DNA of 33,333 nucleotides. Source: Flavobacterium sp. ACAM 123. GTDB lineage: Bacteria > Bacteroidota > Bacteroidia > Flavobacteriales > Flavobacteriaceae. The translations under genes and the position numbers were made by a program. Under the pieces are notes generated by a model. The model had not been told where the DNA came from, did not search any database, and saw nothing but the letters and a program-made list of their open reading frames with translations. Of this stretch, positions 1-8,501 are shown one piece after another (the stretch's first letter is position 1; every line of letters starts with the position of its first letter). The stretch lies in assembly GCF_000264055.1 (NCBI RefSeq), contig NZ_AJXL01000041.1, positions 1 to 33,333 of the forward strand. The letters are read 5' to 3'.

Positions 1-476
1 ACATCAATTTTGGTGTTTTTTGCCCCTTTCATAAGTTGTGAGGCATCGTCTTTAAAGTCGGCTAAAAGAACATCTCCTATTTGAATGATTTCATCTCCAG
101 GTTTAAGACCGGCTTTATCAGCGGGGAAATCTTTGTAGACTTCACGAATGATTATTTTATCTTCCTTTCGAGTAATCAAAGCGCCTATTCCGGTATATTC
201 CCCCGTATTGTTTATTTTAAATTTCACTACGTCTTGCTCGTTGAAATAAACGGTGTAGGGATCTAATCCGGCTAACATGCCTTTGATAGCATTGTCCATT
301 AAATCCCCGGGATTTGTCTCGTCGACATAGTTAGTATTCAATTCCTTGAAAAGGGTGGTGAAGATCTCGATTTGTTTTGCTATTTCAAAAAAGTCGTTTT
401 TGAAACTGGCACCTAAAAACAACAGTGCCGAGGCAACAATAGGGAGGATGTAATTTTTTTTGAATATAGGAATCAT
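1..476 (-). CDS. S41 family C-terminal processing peptidase, N-terminal part (runs off window)
   Basis: The minus-strand frame opens with ATG at 476-474 and is still open at the window edge, giving about 158 residues. It starts with a short hydrophobic segment (FKKNYILPIVASALLFLGA), a signal peptide or membrane anchor, which places the protein in the periplasm. The helical S41 N-terminal region follows (LDPYTVYFNEQD at roughly residues 72-83), then a PDZ domain (GEYTGIGALITRKED; AGLKPGDEIIQIGD). This order matches the tail-specific protease (CtpA/Prc) family, which clips C-terminal tails of envelope proteins. The catalytic Ser/Lys region lies outside the window, so activity cannot be judged. 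It follows rnpA on the same strand after 97 nt and may be co-transcribed with it. Confidence 0.88.
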   Translation of the reverse strand, partial: MIPIFKKNYILPIVASALLFLGASFKNDFFEIAKQIEIFTTLFKELNTNYVDETNPGDLMDNAIKGMLAGLDPYTVYFNEQDVVKFKINNTGEYTGIGALITRKEDKIIIREVYKDFPADKAGLKPGDEIIQIGDVLLADFKDDASQLMKGAKNTKID

Positions 477-573
477 GGTAGCGATTTATGGACCACTAAA
501 TTAGCAATAAATCATCAATAATGGAGTCAGAAGAAAAGGAATCTCTTTCTTAATGGTATAAAACGGGAGAAAA

Positions 574-987
574 CTATTCTTTTAAAAGATCTTTTTCTAC
601 TTCTACAGCATTGTTTTTGGCCTGCTGCGCTATAAATTTTTCAAATAGCTGGATGGTCTTGGTGTTAATCTCCTCATAAGACAGGCGCTCTTTAGTTTGA
701 TAAAAGAACATGAAAGAAAACGGTGTGTCTAGATTGTCAAAAAGGATATGTTTGTTTAGGCGGTAGGTCTCGCGAAGGATTCGTTTGAAGTAATTCCTAT
801 CCACAGCTTTTTTAAAGTTTCTTTTCGAAACAGAAACACCCATTTTAATTTGTTGACCATCGCTTGAAGGCCCACAATGGTAAACGAGCCGTAAGGGGTA
901 TTTTGATACAGATTTCCCTTCAGAAAATAATAATCCAATTGTTATTTTACTTTTAAGCTTTTCTTTTTTGGGATAAGTGAAGTTCAT
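574..987 (-). CDS. rnpA: Ribonuclease P protein component
   Basis: This 137-residue basic protein is the protein subunit of RNase P, which helps the catalytic RNA remove 5' leaders from precursor tRNAs. The family signature is clear: GVSVSKRNFKKAVDRN followed by YFKRILRETYR at about residues 51-77, containing the RNxxKRxxRE core. Length is typical or slightly long. rpmH is not directly upstream, unlike in many other bacteria; instead a divergent plsC gene is found there, and the S41 protease follows downstream on the same strand. A TAnnTTTG element lies 30 nt upstream of the start. Confidence 0.95.
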   Translation of the reverse strand: MNFTYPKKEKLKSKITIGLLFSEGKSVSKYPLRLVYHCGPSSDGQQIKMGVSVSKRNFKKAVDRNYFKRILRETYRLNKHILFDNLDTPFSFMFFYQTKERLSYEEINTKTIQLFEKFIAQQAKNNAVEVEKDLLKE

Positions 988-1016
988 TGTTTTTGGAAGA
1001 GTGGAATTATACTAAA

Positions 1017-1024
1017 CAAAGGTA
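1017..1024 (-). promoter_or_regulatory. Candidate -7 promoter element of rnpA
   Basis: Read on the minus strand this is TACCTTTG, an exact match to the Bacteroidota -7 consensus TAnnTTTG, 30 nt before the rnpA ATG. No clear TTG -33 element is present at 17-23 nt upstream, so the call rests on the -7 box and position. Confidence 0.4.
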
Positions 1025-1108
1025 CAATTAAACGCCAGACCTATTATTGTTTAGGAATTAAATACCGCTAAAAATATATTTCTTACTTTTACAGCTAATT
1101 ATTCAAGC

Positions 1109-1843
1109 ATGGAAAAAATAATATCGTATCCCATATCTGTAATTTATTATTTATTATTTGGTCTTACGTTGGTCAGTTTTCACCCCATTCAGTGGTTTTG
1201 TTTTAATGTTTTTGGATACCAAGCGCATAAAAAGAGTGTGGACTACATGAATTTTCTTTTTATAAAATTTACTGCTCTTTTAGGAACAAGCTATAAATTT
1301 GAAAATATAGAGCGTTTGCCTAAAAATGCGCCAATCATATTTGTTTCTAATCATCAAAGCATGTACGATATCATTGCGATGATTTGGTTTTTACGTAGAT
1401 TTCATTGTAAATTTGTAAGTAAGAAAGAATTAGGGAAAGGAATCCCAAGCATCTCGTATAATTTGCGTAATGGAGGTTCTGTATTAATTGATCGCAAAGA
1501 CCCTAAACAGGCTATTCCTGCTATCAAAGGATTAGGGGATTATATAGAAAAGCACCACCGATCGGCAGTGATTTTTCCAGAAGGAACTAGAAGCAAAACA
1601 GGGAAGCCAAAAGCGTTTGCACAAACCGGTTTAAAAATATTATGTAAGAGTACACCATCGGCTTATGTAGTTCCGATAAGCATAAACAATTCTTGGAAAA
1701 TAGTTAAATTTGGATTTTTTCCATTAGGTTTGGGAAATCGCCTTACCTTTACACTGCATAAGCCGCTAGCGGTAAGTGATTTTGATTTTGCCGAATTAAT
1801 GGAGAAAACAGAAAGTGAAGTAATAAACGGAATAAAATTTTAA
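1109..1843 (+). CDS. plsC: 1-acyl-sn-glycerol-3-phosphate acyltransferase (PlsC family)
   Basis: The 244-residue protein carries the acyltransferase motifs in order: NHQSMYD (NHx4D, catalytic His, about residue 78), a central region with SVLIDRKDPKQA, and FPEGTRSKTG (phosphate-binding motif, about residue 156). It would convert lysophosphatidic acid to phosphatidic acid at the inner membrane. A hydrophobic N-terminal segment (ISVIYYLLFGLTLVSF) fits a membrane-anchored enzyme. The stop is 10 nt before the start of the desaturase gene, so the two probably form a lipid-synthesis operon. The exact acyl acceptor cannot be told from sequence; other lysophospholipid acyltransferases share these motifs. 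Confidence 0.9.
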   Translation: MEKIISYPISVIYYLLFGLTLVSFHPIQWFCFNVFGYQAHKKSVDYMNFLFIKFTALLGTSYKFENIERLPKNAPIIFVSNHQSMYDIIAMIWFLRRFHCKFVSKKELGKGIPSISYNLRNGGSVLIDRKDPKQAIPAIKGLGDYIEKHHRSAVIFPEGTRSKTGKPKAFAQTGLKILCKSTPSAYVVPISINNSWKIVKFGFFPLGLGNRLTFTLHKPLAVSDFDFAELMEKTESEVINGIKF

Positions 1844-1853
1844 TTTAAATAAG

Positions 1854-2840
1854 ATGTCAATAAAAAACGTTCGATTGGAAGTTATGCAGTTTTTGGAAAA
1901 AAACGTTGATAGCTATGTTGATCAATATTTAATACCTGTTGAAAAAATATGGCAACCGTCGGATTTTTTACCAAATTCAGAAGGCGATACTTTTTTTGAA
2001 GAGGTCAAAGAACTACGTGAAATAGCGAAGGATCTACCATATGACTTTTGGGTGACCTTAGTTGGCGATACCATTACCGAAGAAGCACTTCCTACTTATG
2101 AATCCTGGTTGATGGATGTAGAAGGAATTGACAACGTAGAAAGAAACGGTTGGTCAAAATGGATTAGACAATGGACGAGCGAGGAAAATCGTCACGGTGA
2201 TTTACTAAATAAATACCTCTATTTGTCTGGGCGAGTGAATATGCGTGAGGTTGAAATGACAACCCAACACTTAATTAGTGATGGCTTTGACATTGGCACT
2301 GGGAGAGATCCATATAAAAATTTCGTGTACACGAGTTTTCAAGAACTTGCGACTTATGTTTCTCATAATAGAGTGGCACAAATGGCTAAGAAATACGGAG
2401 ACAATAAACTGTCTAAGATGTGTAAGATGATTGCTGGTGACGAGATGCGTCATCATCATGCTTATTCTGAGTTTGTAAGTGCTATTTTCAAAGTGGATCC
2501 TAGTGAAATGATGATTGCTTTTCAATATATGATGAAACAAAAAATCGTTATGCCTGCACATTTCTTGAGAGAATCAGGAGAAAAGATAAGTACGGCATTC
2601 GAACAATTTTCAGATTCAGCACAACGTATAGGTGTCTATACAGCAGCAGATTATATTGATATCATGCAAAAATTGATGACGAGATGGGAAATTGATAAAA
2701 TCACTGGCTTAACGGATGAAGCGGAGAAGGCGCGTGATTATTTAATGAAACTACCGGCAAGAATGACGCGAATTTCAGAAAGGATGACAATCCCTCAAGA
2801 GTCTCATATTTTTAAATGGGTAGAACCTGCAAGATTGTAG
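1854..2840 (+). CDS. Acyl-ACP desaturase (soluble diiron type)
   Basis: The 328-residue protein resembles the soluble stearoyl-ACP desaturase family (fatty acid desaturase type 2), which puts a cis double bond into an acyl chain carried on ACP using O2 and reduced ferredoxin. Both halves of the diiron site are visible: EENRHGD at about residue 110 and DEMRHHHAY at about residue 196, plus an earlier helix glutamate in TITEEALPTYES. No membrane segment is seen, which separates it from integral-membrane desaturases. It lies 10 nt behind plsC, which fits a role in making unsaturated membrane lipids. The position of the double bond cannot be predicted. Confidence 0.9.
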   Translation: MSIKNVRLEVMQFLEKNVDSYVDQYLIPVEKIWQPSDFLPNSEGDTFFEEVKELREIAKDLPYDFWVTLVGDTITEEALPTYESWLMDVEGIDNVERNGWSKWIRQWTSEENRHGDLLNKYLYLSGRVNMREVEMTTQHLISDGFDIGTGRDPYKNFVYTSFQELATYVSHNRVAQMAKKYGDNKLSKMCKMIAGDEMRHHHAYSEFVSAIFKVDPSEMMIAFQYMMKQKIVMPAHFLRESGEKISTAFEQFSDSAQRIGVYTAADYIDIMQKLMTRWEIDKITGLTDEAEKARDYLMKLPARMTRISERMTIPQESHIFKWVEPARL

Positions 2841-2858
2841 GTTAAACATAAAACTAAG

Positions 2859-2953
2859 AAATGTTGATTATAGAATTTTAGAATCAACCTTAAAATAAAA
2901 TACAGATGTTGGTTTTTGAAGTGCAATCACTTTAAGAATCAACATTTTTTTAT
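2859..2953 (+). terminator. Inverted repeat with T-run between desaturase and HD gene
   Basis: An 11-nt arm AAATGTTGATT (2859-2869) is perfectly complementary to AATCAACATTT (2937-2947), which runs into further Ts. A second partner, AATCAAC at 2882-2888, makes a shorter alternative hairpin with the same left arm. The pair could act as a weak terminator, or the competing stems as an attenuator, before the HD gene. The arms are A/T-rich and the long loop is 67 nt, so the termination role is uncertain. Confidence 0.35.
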
Positions 2954-2966
2954 AAAATTATAAAAG

Positions 2967-3620
2967 ATGAATAATACAGATATTATAAGCAAAACAATTA
3001 CGTTTGTCAAGGAAAAATTGAAAAATGCCGAAGGTGGCCACGATTGGTTTCACATTGAAAGAGTCTATAAAAATGCATTACTAATTGCAAAGCATGAAAC
3101 TTGCAATGAAATAATTGTAAAGTTAGGTGCTCTTCTTCACGATATAGCAGATAGTAAATTCAATAACGGAGACGAAGCTGTAGGGCCGGAAACAGCGAGA
3201 GCTTTCTTGGAAGCAGAAGGCGTTGAAGAAGAAATTGTAAGTCATGTGATTAAAATAATCGAGAACATTTCCTATAAGGGGGGTAATTTCGAAAAAGGAT
3301 TCTCTTCTATTGAGTTGGATATTGTTCAAGATGCAGACCGTTTAGACGCTATAGGAGCCATCGGAATAGCTCGAATGTTTAATTATGGCGGTTTCAAAAA
3401 CAGAGCGCTATATGACCCCAATATCGCTCCAAATTTAAAAATGACAAAAGAGGAATATAAAAAGAGTAATGCGTCAACGTTTAATCATTTCTATGAAAAG
3501 CTGCTATTGTTGAAAGATAAAATGAATACGCTTACTGGCAAAGAGATTGCATTAGAAAGACATCGTTTTATGGAAACTTATATTGCGCAATTTTACGCGG
3601 AATGGGATGGGGAGAAGTAA
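2967..3620 (+). CDS. HD domain phosphohydrolase, YedJ/YpgQ-like
   Basis: The 217-residue protein has the HD-superfamily metal ligands: HDWFHIERV (about residues 25-33), LLHDIAD (about 57-63) and VQDADRLDAIGAIGIARMF (about 120-138). The last segment, with NYGGF just after it, is characteristic of the YedJ/YpgQ branch. Bacillus YpgQ is reported as a nucleotide pyrophosphohydrolase, so a housekeeping role on nucleotides is plausible, but the substrate here is unknown. It is on the same strand as the desaturase, 126 nt behind it, and ends at a convergent terminator. No signal peptide, so cytoplasmic. Confidence 0.85.
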   Translation: MNNTDIISKTITFVKEKLKNAEGGHDWFHIERVYKNALLIAKHETCNEIIVKLGALLHDIADSKFNNGDEAVGPETARAFLEAEGVEEEIVSHVIKIIENISYKGGNFEKGFSSIELDIVQDADRLDAIGAIGIARMFNYGGFKNRALYDPNIAPNLKMTKEEYKKSNASTFNHFYEKLLLLKDKMNTLTGKEIALERHRFMETYIAQFYAEWDGEK

Positions 3621-3634
3621 GTGACCATTATTCA

Positions 3635-3671
3635 GTTTTTTAGTATTCAAAAGTTCTGATTACTAAAAAAC
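3635..3671. terminator. Bidirectional terminator between convergent genes
   Basis: GTTTTTTAGTA (3635-3645) pairs perfectly with TACTAAAAAAC (3661-3671) across a 15-nt loop, and short TTC/GAA flanks extend the stem after one mismatch. It lies just between the stop of the plus-strand HD gene and the stop of the minus-strand gene at 3688. Both strands carry the T-run within the stem, so it can serve both genes. Confidence 0.65.
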
Positions 3672-3687
3672 GAAACGCCGAACACTA

Positions 3688-4089
3688 CTAAATAATCCCT
3701 TTTTCTTTCATTTCGATAATCACATCCGCAGCGTTCTTAAATGTAGGAGGCTGTTCTATTATGCTTCCCACTCTTTTTTTGTTGAGTTTGAAGGTGATGT
3801 CGTTTTCTGTAGTGAATAAAAGGGCGGTCAAAAACGGATCGTTTATGTACGGAGCTAATACAATAAAGGCTTCGTCAAGCGTATGAAAACTTTCTATTTC
3901 CTCCATTTTGTACTTAGCGCTAAGAGAAAGACTGAAAACATTATTTTCTAGCAATACAGGTCGCACATAGATGTTCTTAAGTTCTGTATCACCTATGGTC
4001 TTCGCCAAAGTTAATTTGGCATAAGTACCATTTTGAATACTCTCTTTGACTTTTTCCCAAAATTGAACGAATACAGGTTGAAATGACAT
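3688..4089 (-). CDS. Hypothetical protein, 133 residues; possible stand-alone N-terminal domain of a methyltransferase family
   Basis: I cannot assign a function with confidence. The protein is soluble, mixed alpha/beta by eye, with no signal peptide or cysteine. The stretch TLAKTIGDTELKNIYVRPV, followed by LFTTENDITFKLNKKR, recalls an N-terminal region found in front of some Bacteroidota SAM-dependent methyltransferases, but no SAM-binding motif is present here. It may be a truncated or free-standing version of that domain. The gene stands alone between a convergent terminator and a 182-nt gap, with no partner to suggest a role. The call as a real gene rests on codon use like its neighbours and a clean A-rich leader before the ATG at 4089. 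Confidence 0.65.
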   Translation of the reverse strand: MSFQPVFVQFWEKVKESIQNGTYAKLTLAKTIGDTELKNIYVRPVLLENNVFSLSLSAKYKMEEIESFHTLDEAFIVLAPYINDPFLTALLFTTENDITFKLNKKRVGSIIEQPPTFKNAADVIIEMKEKGII

Positions 4090-4191
4090 AAAATTAATTT
4101 TTAGCTGTTGAATGATTCTCTGTTAGAGTTTGCAAAATTAAGTGTTGTACCGCTAAATGGCACTCTAATATAAAGAAAGTTTGTTTTTTGA

Positions 4192-4233
4192 ATATAAAAC
4201 AAAAGATTCACGAATCGTATGAACTGTGAATCT
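4192..4233 (-). terminator. Rho-independent terminator of the crotonase gene
   Basis: On the minus strand AGATTCAC and GTGAATCT (4226-4233 and 4204-4211) form an 8-bp stem with a 14-nt loop, followed by TTTTGTTTT. It lies 39 nt after the crotonase stop codon. Confidence 0.6.
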
Positions 4234-4271
4234 GTTGTTAAAAGTTACTGTTGAATAACGGAATGGTTTAA

Positions 4272-5054
4272 TTATTCCCCAGTAAACACGGCTTTTCTTT
4301 TTTCTAAGAAAGCGGTGGTGCCTTCTTTAAAATCGACTGTTCCAAAACATTTTCCGAAAGATTTTATTTCTGTTTCAAAACCATTTTCCCCATCTTTATA
4401 GTTAGCATTAATTGCTTTTATGGCTTTACTGATGGCTAATGGTGAGTTTTTCATGATTCTTTGTGCCGTCATGTTACAGAATTCTAAAAGTTCTCCTTGC
4501 GGTACCACATGGTTTACTAAACCAGTTCTGTAAGCTTCATCAGCGGTTACCATGCCTGCTGTCATGATCATTTCCATCGCACGTCCTTTCCCTATTAATT
4601 GGGGTAAACGTTGCGTTCCACCATAGCCTGGAATAACACCTAGAGATACTTCTGGTAGGCCCATCCTCGCATTGTCTGAAGCGATTCTAAAGTGACAAGC
4701 CATGGCTAGTTCTAATCCACCGCCAAGTGCAAATCCGTTAACGGCAGCAATAACGGGTATTTTTAGGTTTTCGACAAAATTGAATAATATGTCTTGTCCC
4801 TGAGCAGCTAGTTGCACTCCCTCTTCGACTGAAAAGTCGGCAAATTCAGCGATATCAGCTCCAGCAACGAAAGCTTTTTCACCACTTCCGGTTAAAATAA
4901 TTACGCGTGTTTCGTAATTTTTTTCCAACTCCTGAAATGCCTGATGCAGTTCTTTGATCGTAACTGTATTCAGAGCATTTAGCTTTTCAGGACGGTTTAT
5001 AGTTATTGTTGCAATACTGTTTTCTTTTGCAACTAGAATGTTAGTGTAGCTCAT
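4272..5054 (-). CDS. Enoyl-CoA hydratase/isomerase (crotonase family)
   Basis: This 260-residue protein has full crotonase length and motifs: ITINRPEKLNALN near the N terminus, AFVAGADIAEF (first oxyanion-hole segment, about residue 65), AAVNGFALGGGLELAMAC (second oxyanion segment, about residues 104-121), and LPEVSLGVIPGYGGTQRLP with the glutamate positions expected for a hydratase. It would add water to 2-enoyl-CoA in beta-oxidation or a related degradation route, in the cytoplasm. It begins 9 nt after the sensor kinase stop on the same strand and is probably co-transcribed with it, although no functional link is obvious. The exact substrate, and hydratase versus isomerase, cannot be settled from sequence. 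Confidence 0.92.
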   Translation of the reverse strand: MSYTNILVAKENSIATITINRPEKLNALNTVTIKELHQAFQELEKNYETRVIILTGSGEKAFVAGADIAEFADFSVEEGVQLAAQGQDILFNFVENLKIPVIAAVNGFALGGGLELAMACHFRIASDNARMGLPEVSLGVIPGYGGTQRLPQLIGKGRAMEMIMTAGMVTADEAYRTGLVNHVVPQGELLEFCNMTAQRIMKNSPLAISKAIKAINANYKDGENGFETEIKSFGKCFGTVDFKEGTTAFLEKRKAVFTGE

Positions 5055-5063
5055 TTTAGAAAT

Positions 5064-6536
5064 TTAAGAGTTAATTATTGGAAGTGACACCGTAAATTGT
5101 GTTCCTTTTCCGTGTTCTGTATCAAAGGTAATAGTTCCTTTATAATTTTCAATGATGTTTTTGATAATACCTAAACCCAATCCCATTCCGCTATTTTTAG
5201 TGGTGAATTTAGGTTCGAAAATACGGCTGATATCTTCAGGCTTAATTCCGACTCCATTGTCTTCAACGATTATTAATACGTTGTTGCTGTCTTTTTTTAC
5301 CGTTACAAAAACGGTTTTGTTTTCCTGTTGTTCTGGAAGCGATTGAATCGCATTTTTAACTAAATTTGTGATGATTCGGATCAGTTGCGTTCGGTCTATT
5401 TTAGAAATAATTTCAGGAGATTCACTTTCAAATACGACGTGCTCTTCGTTGAAAATATCTAATGCTAGTTCGACCACTTCCACCACATTCAACGTTTCAT
5501 TTTGTTGGGCCGGCATCGAGGCAAAATTAGAAAAAGCAGAGGCGACGGCATTCATAGTATCAATTTGCTGAATTAATGTCTCCGAGTAATCTTTCATTTT
5601 TTGAATGATGTCAGGATCTTCGGGATTGAATTTTCTTTCGAAGCTTTGCACGGTTAAACGCATGGGCGTCAGTGGGTTTTTGATTTCATGCGCCACCTGT
5701 TTTGCCATTTCGCGCCAAGCCTCTTCTCGTTCGCTTTGCGCTAATTTTACGGCACTTATCTCGAGTTCTTCGACCATTCGATTATAAGACGTAATTAGTA
5801 AGTTGATTTCCTTGCTGCTCGCCTCTAAAACGATTTTTTTATTTTTTTGGCTCAAACTGGTTTCGTTTATCCGGTCTGAAATTGTTTTTAAGGATTTTGT
5901 GATGTAAGTGGATAGAAAATAAGCCAATGCAAATGCCACAATTAACATGAAGGAATAGACTTGCCCCAAACGAATTAAAAAACTATGCAGTTCCTTTTCA
6001 TAAAAATTATCATCCTCTAGATACGGTAAATTTAAAACACCTAATGGTTTGAATTTATCGTCTTTTATCTGGGTAAAAGAAGACCGGTTTTTAACATTGT
6101 TAACAGTTTTAATTTCCACGTAGCGTTTCTCTATCGAAGAACGGACCAGTTTTAATATGTATTTTTGGATAGGCGGCGAAACCTTATCAACGGAAAATGA
6201 TTCTTTTGAGGATTTTAACAGTTTGCCTTCAAGACTATAAATATTTATTTCAATATTGTGAATGTGCGCTAGTTCATGAATTTTATCCTTGAAAATTAAG
6301 TCTAGGTTTTCAGTCGTCAATGGATAAGTCGTAGTCGAAAGAACGTAATTAATATGTTCCCTTACTGCATTCTCTTTCCTTTCTAGTCGTTCCTGATGGT
6401 ATTCTTTGGCCTCGTTTTTAAATTGGATAATGGAGATAGAAGCTAACAAAATAGAGGCGACGATTATCAATACGATCATCGAAAGAAAAATCCGAATTCG
6501 CAGCGACAGCATCGATAATTTGAAATCTTTTAGCAT
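5064..6536 (-). CDS. Membrane sensor histidine kinase, NtrY-like
   Basis: The 490-residue protein has two membrane segments (about residues 15-37 and 187-210) enclosing a periplasmic sensor region of about 150 residues. A HAMP-like linker follows, then a HisKA domain with the phospho-acceptor His283 in AHEIKNPLTPMRL and a complete HATPase domain: NLVKNAIQS (N box), VEDNGVGI (G1), FTTKNSGMGLGLGI (F and G2 boxes). The HEIKNPLTPM form of the H box is typical of the NtrY branch. No response regulator is adjacent, so it is an orphan kinase here; its stimulus is unknown. The gene is upstream of the crotonase gene with only 9 nt between. Confidence 0.9.
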   Translation of the reverse strand: MLKDFKLSMLSLRIRIFLSMIVLIIVASILLASISIIQFKNEAKEYHQERLERKENAVREHINYVLSTTTYPLTTENLDLIFKDKIHELAHIHNIEINIYSLEGKLLKSSKESFSVDKVSPPIQKYILKLVRSSIEKRYVEIKTVNNVKNRSSFTQIKDDKFKPLGVLNLPYLEDDNFYEKELHSFLIRLGQVYSFMLIVAFALAYFLSTYITKSLKTISDRINETSLSQKNKKIVLEASSKEINLLITSYNRMVEELEISAVKLAQSEREEAWREMAKQVAHEIKNPLTPMRLTVQSFERKFNPEDPDIIQKMKDYSETLIQQIDTMNAVASAFSNFASMPAQQNETLNVVEVVELALDIFNEEHVVFESESPEIISKIDRTQLIRIITNLVKNAIQSLPEQQENKTVFVTVKKDSNNVLIIVEDNGVGIKPEDISRIFEPKFTTKNSGMGLGLGIIKNIIENYKGTITFDTEHGKGTQFTVSLPIINS

Positions 6537-6540
6537 TTTT

Positions 6541-6602
6541 TAGTGATTAGTGAATAGTCAATAGTGATTAGTTCAAAGCGTTAAAGCGAATCACTAATAA
6601 CT
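6541..6602. repeat. Short direct and inverted repeats between hemJ and the sensor kinase
   Basis: TAGTGATTAGT occurs twice (6541-6551 and 6562-6572, 21 nt apart), and TCACTAAT at 6591-6598 is the reverse complement of part of it, so alternative A/T-rich hairpins can form. This fills most of the 71-nt gap. Such simple GATTAGT-type repeats are common junk between flavobacterial genes; a weak terminator role for hemJ is possible. Confidence 0.5.
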
Positions 6603-6607
6603 AGTTG

Positions 6608-7159
6608 CTAATTACTTTTTTCGCGTATTCTTTTGTAAAACTTAAAACCCAACATAATGGTAAGTGCGAATATAAAAATTCCAATAACTCCGTAAATCCA
6701 ATTAACGGCATTTTTAAGGATTACTAAAAAGACTACCGCAAAAAGAATAATGGTAGCTCCTTCGTTCCATAAGCGCATAAAATTGGTAGTGTATTTAATT
6801 TGGTCTTTTTGCAATTGGTTAAAAATCTGTTGGCATTTCCCGTGGTATAAATACAATGCAAATACAAAGCCAAGTTTGACATGCATCCAAGGCATTTGAA
6901 GCCAGGCTTTACCTAAGTCAGTAAAAAACAGCATCCAATAAGCGAAAATACTTGCAAGAATCGCCGAAGGCCATGTGATAATATACCAAAGGCGATAGGT
7001 CATTATTTTATATTGTGCTTGTAAAATTTCTTTTTCTGGTGATGGTTTTTGGGCAGCCTCAATTTGGTATACAAATAAGCGTACAATATAAAATAAACCT
7101 GCAAACCATGTAGTTACAAAGATGAGGTGTAGCGATTTGAGATAGTTATAATAGTCCAT
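6608..7159 (-). CDS. hemJ: HemJ-type protoporphyrinogen IX oxidase (CopD-like membrane protein)
   Basis: The 183-residue protein has four to five hydrophobic segments and the HemJ/UPF0093 hallmarks: SLHLIFVTTWFAGLFYIVRL near the N terminus with the conserved His11, WMHVKLGFVFALYLYH in the middle, and MRLWNEGATIILFAVVFLV near the end. HemJ oxidises protoporphyrinogen IX to protoporphyrin IX, the step just before ferrochelatase. The setting supports this: it sits in the same minus-strand set as hemH, and no HemG or HemY is seen in the window. Its start overlaps the last 14 nt of the MATE gene, a sign of translational coupling. Cofactor and electron acceptor cannot be read from the sequence. Confidence 0.85.
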   Translation of the reverse strand: MDYYNYLKSLHLIFVTTWFAGLFYIVRLFVYQIEAAQKPSPEKEILQAQYKIMTYRLWYIITWPSAILASIFAYWMLFFTDLGKAWLQMPWMHVKLGFVFALYLYHGKCQQIFNQLQKDQIKYTTNFMRLWNEGATIILFAVVFLVILKNAVNWIYGVIGIFIFALTIMLGFKFYKRIREKSN

Positions 7160-8501
7160 CGTTAGTTTGAATCAGTTTTGTGGTCATTTCTTTCTTTAGA
7201 AAATAACCTGTTAGTAGTGTTGATAGTACATCAGCAATAGGGAAGGCGACCCACACCCCAAAAATACCGAAAAAATTTGGTAGTATGAGTACTAATGGAA
7301 TTAAGAAAAAGCCTTGTTTGCTAAGCGTCAGCAATAACGCTTTTTTAGCCTCTCCCGCAGCTTGAAAATAAGCAGCTCCAATCAATTGGATGGCTATCAC
7401 AGGAGAAGCGGCAAACACCCATCGCAATGCGCCTGGTGCTTCTGCAATTACCTTCTCATCAGTGGTAAAAATGGCAATGATAGGCGTCGCGTAATAGAGT
7501 ATAACGACAAAAACTAAGGACGCTAATAGCGCTGCAGATTTAATTGAAATTGTGATGCTTTCTTTTACCCTCTCATATTTTTCAGCTCCATAATTATAAC
7601 CAGCAATTGGGATAAATCCTTGTGTTATTCCAAGAACAGGGAAAAGTGCAAATATTAGTGTCTTACTGATGATACCGTAAACAATAATAGAATGCTCGCC
7701 ACCATAAGAGTATAAAGTATGATTGAGAATGATGGCTAAAATGCTTACTACACCCTGTCTAGAAAAAGAGACAAAACTAAGTGAGGTGATTTCTTTGATA
7801 ATGGGTATATGGAATTTAAAATCTTGCGCTTTAAGCTTCAACTCGGTTTTGTATATAAAGTACCAAAGAATAAAAAGGAAACAGGTAAAATAGGAAATTC
7901 CAGTTGCAAGAGCGGCTCCATATAGGCCCAAATTCATTAGCTTTATAAATATAACATCCAATGCAATATTTACAAGAGCTGGAATAATCATCGACACCAT
8001 TGCATATGTGGCTTGTCCCTCTGCCCTAATAATGTTATTTCCCATCATGCTAAGGGCAAGGAATGGTACTGAAACGATAATAGGGGAAAGGAAGATAGTC
8101 GCTGGCGCCAAAATATCTCCTTTAGCTCCATAAAAAAGTAATAACTCTTCACTAAAAAAAAACCCTAAAATAACAAAAATAGATGCTAAAAGGAAGGTCA
8201 TCATAATTTGATTAGCGAAAGTAGTTTTTGCTTTTTCACGATTTTTTGCACCTAAAGCACGGGAAAGAACGGATCCACCACCCACACCTATAGCCATCCC
8301 CAATGATGAAATTAGGAACGTTATAGGAAAAACAACTGTTACTACTGCGATAGCGAGTGAACCAATCCACTGTCCTACAAATATAGTGTCAATAAGAATA
8401 TTGAGGGACATGAATAAAATCCCTATAGAGGCAGGCGCTGCCTGTTTTATCAGTAGTTTTTTTATGTCTTTGTTTCCTAGTTCTTCGTCAGTTATTGCCA
8501 T
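7146..8501 (-). CDS. MATE family efflux transporter (intact copy)
   Basis: The 451-residue protein has the twelve hydrophobic segments and two-fold pseudo-repeat of the MATE/MOP family, with motifs such as IKQAAPASIGILFMSLNIL near the start and IGVGGGSVLSRALGAK in the first half. It would export a small molecule using a Na+ or H+ gradient; the substrate is unknown. It lies between a decayed hemH end and hemJ, overlapping hemJ by 14 nt. Before the local duplication its start directly followed hemH, because a hemH-derived TAA still abuts the ATG at 8501. This steady link with the last two heme enzymes raises the possibility of a porphyrin-related substrate, which is inference only. A T9 run (8154-8162 on the plus strand) lies in frame. 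Confidence 0.92.
   Translation of the reverse strand: MAITDEELGNKDIKKLLIKQAAPASIGILFMSLNILIDTIFVGQWIGSLAIAVVTVVFPITFLISSLGMAIGVGGGSVLSRALGAKNREKAKTTFANQIMMTFLLASIFVILGFFFSEELLLFYGAKGDILAPATIFLSPIIVSVPFLALSMMGNNIIRAEGQATYAMVSMIIPALVNIALDVIFIKLMNLGLYGAALATGISYFTCFLFILWYFIYKTELKLKAQDFKFHIPIIKEITSLSFVSFSRQGVVSILAIILNHTLYSYGGEHSIIVYGIISKTLIFALFPVLGITQGFIPIAGYNYGAEKYERVKESITISIKSAALLASLVFVVILYYATPIIAIFTTDEKVIAEAPGALRWVFAASPVIAIQLIGAAYFQAAGEAKKALLLTLSKQGFFLIPLVLILPNFFGIFGVWVAFPIADVLSTLLTGYFLKKEMTTKLIQTNDGLL

Noticed and set aside
4150..4162. 13-mer CCGCTAAATGGCA repeated at 11043-11055
   Set aside because: Two copies only, in unrelated contexts with no further shared flank; most likely chance.
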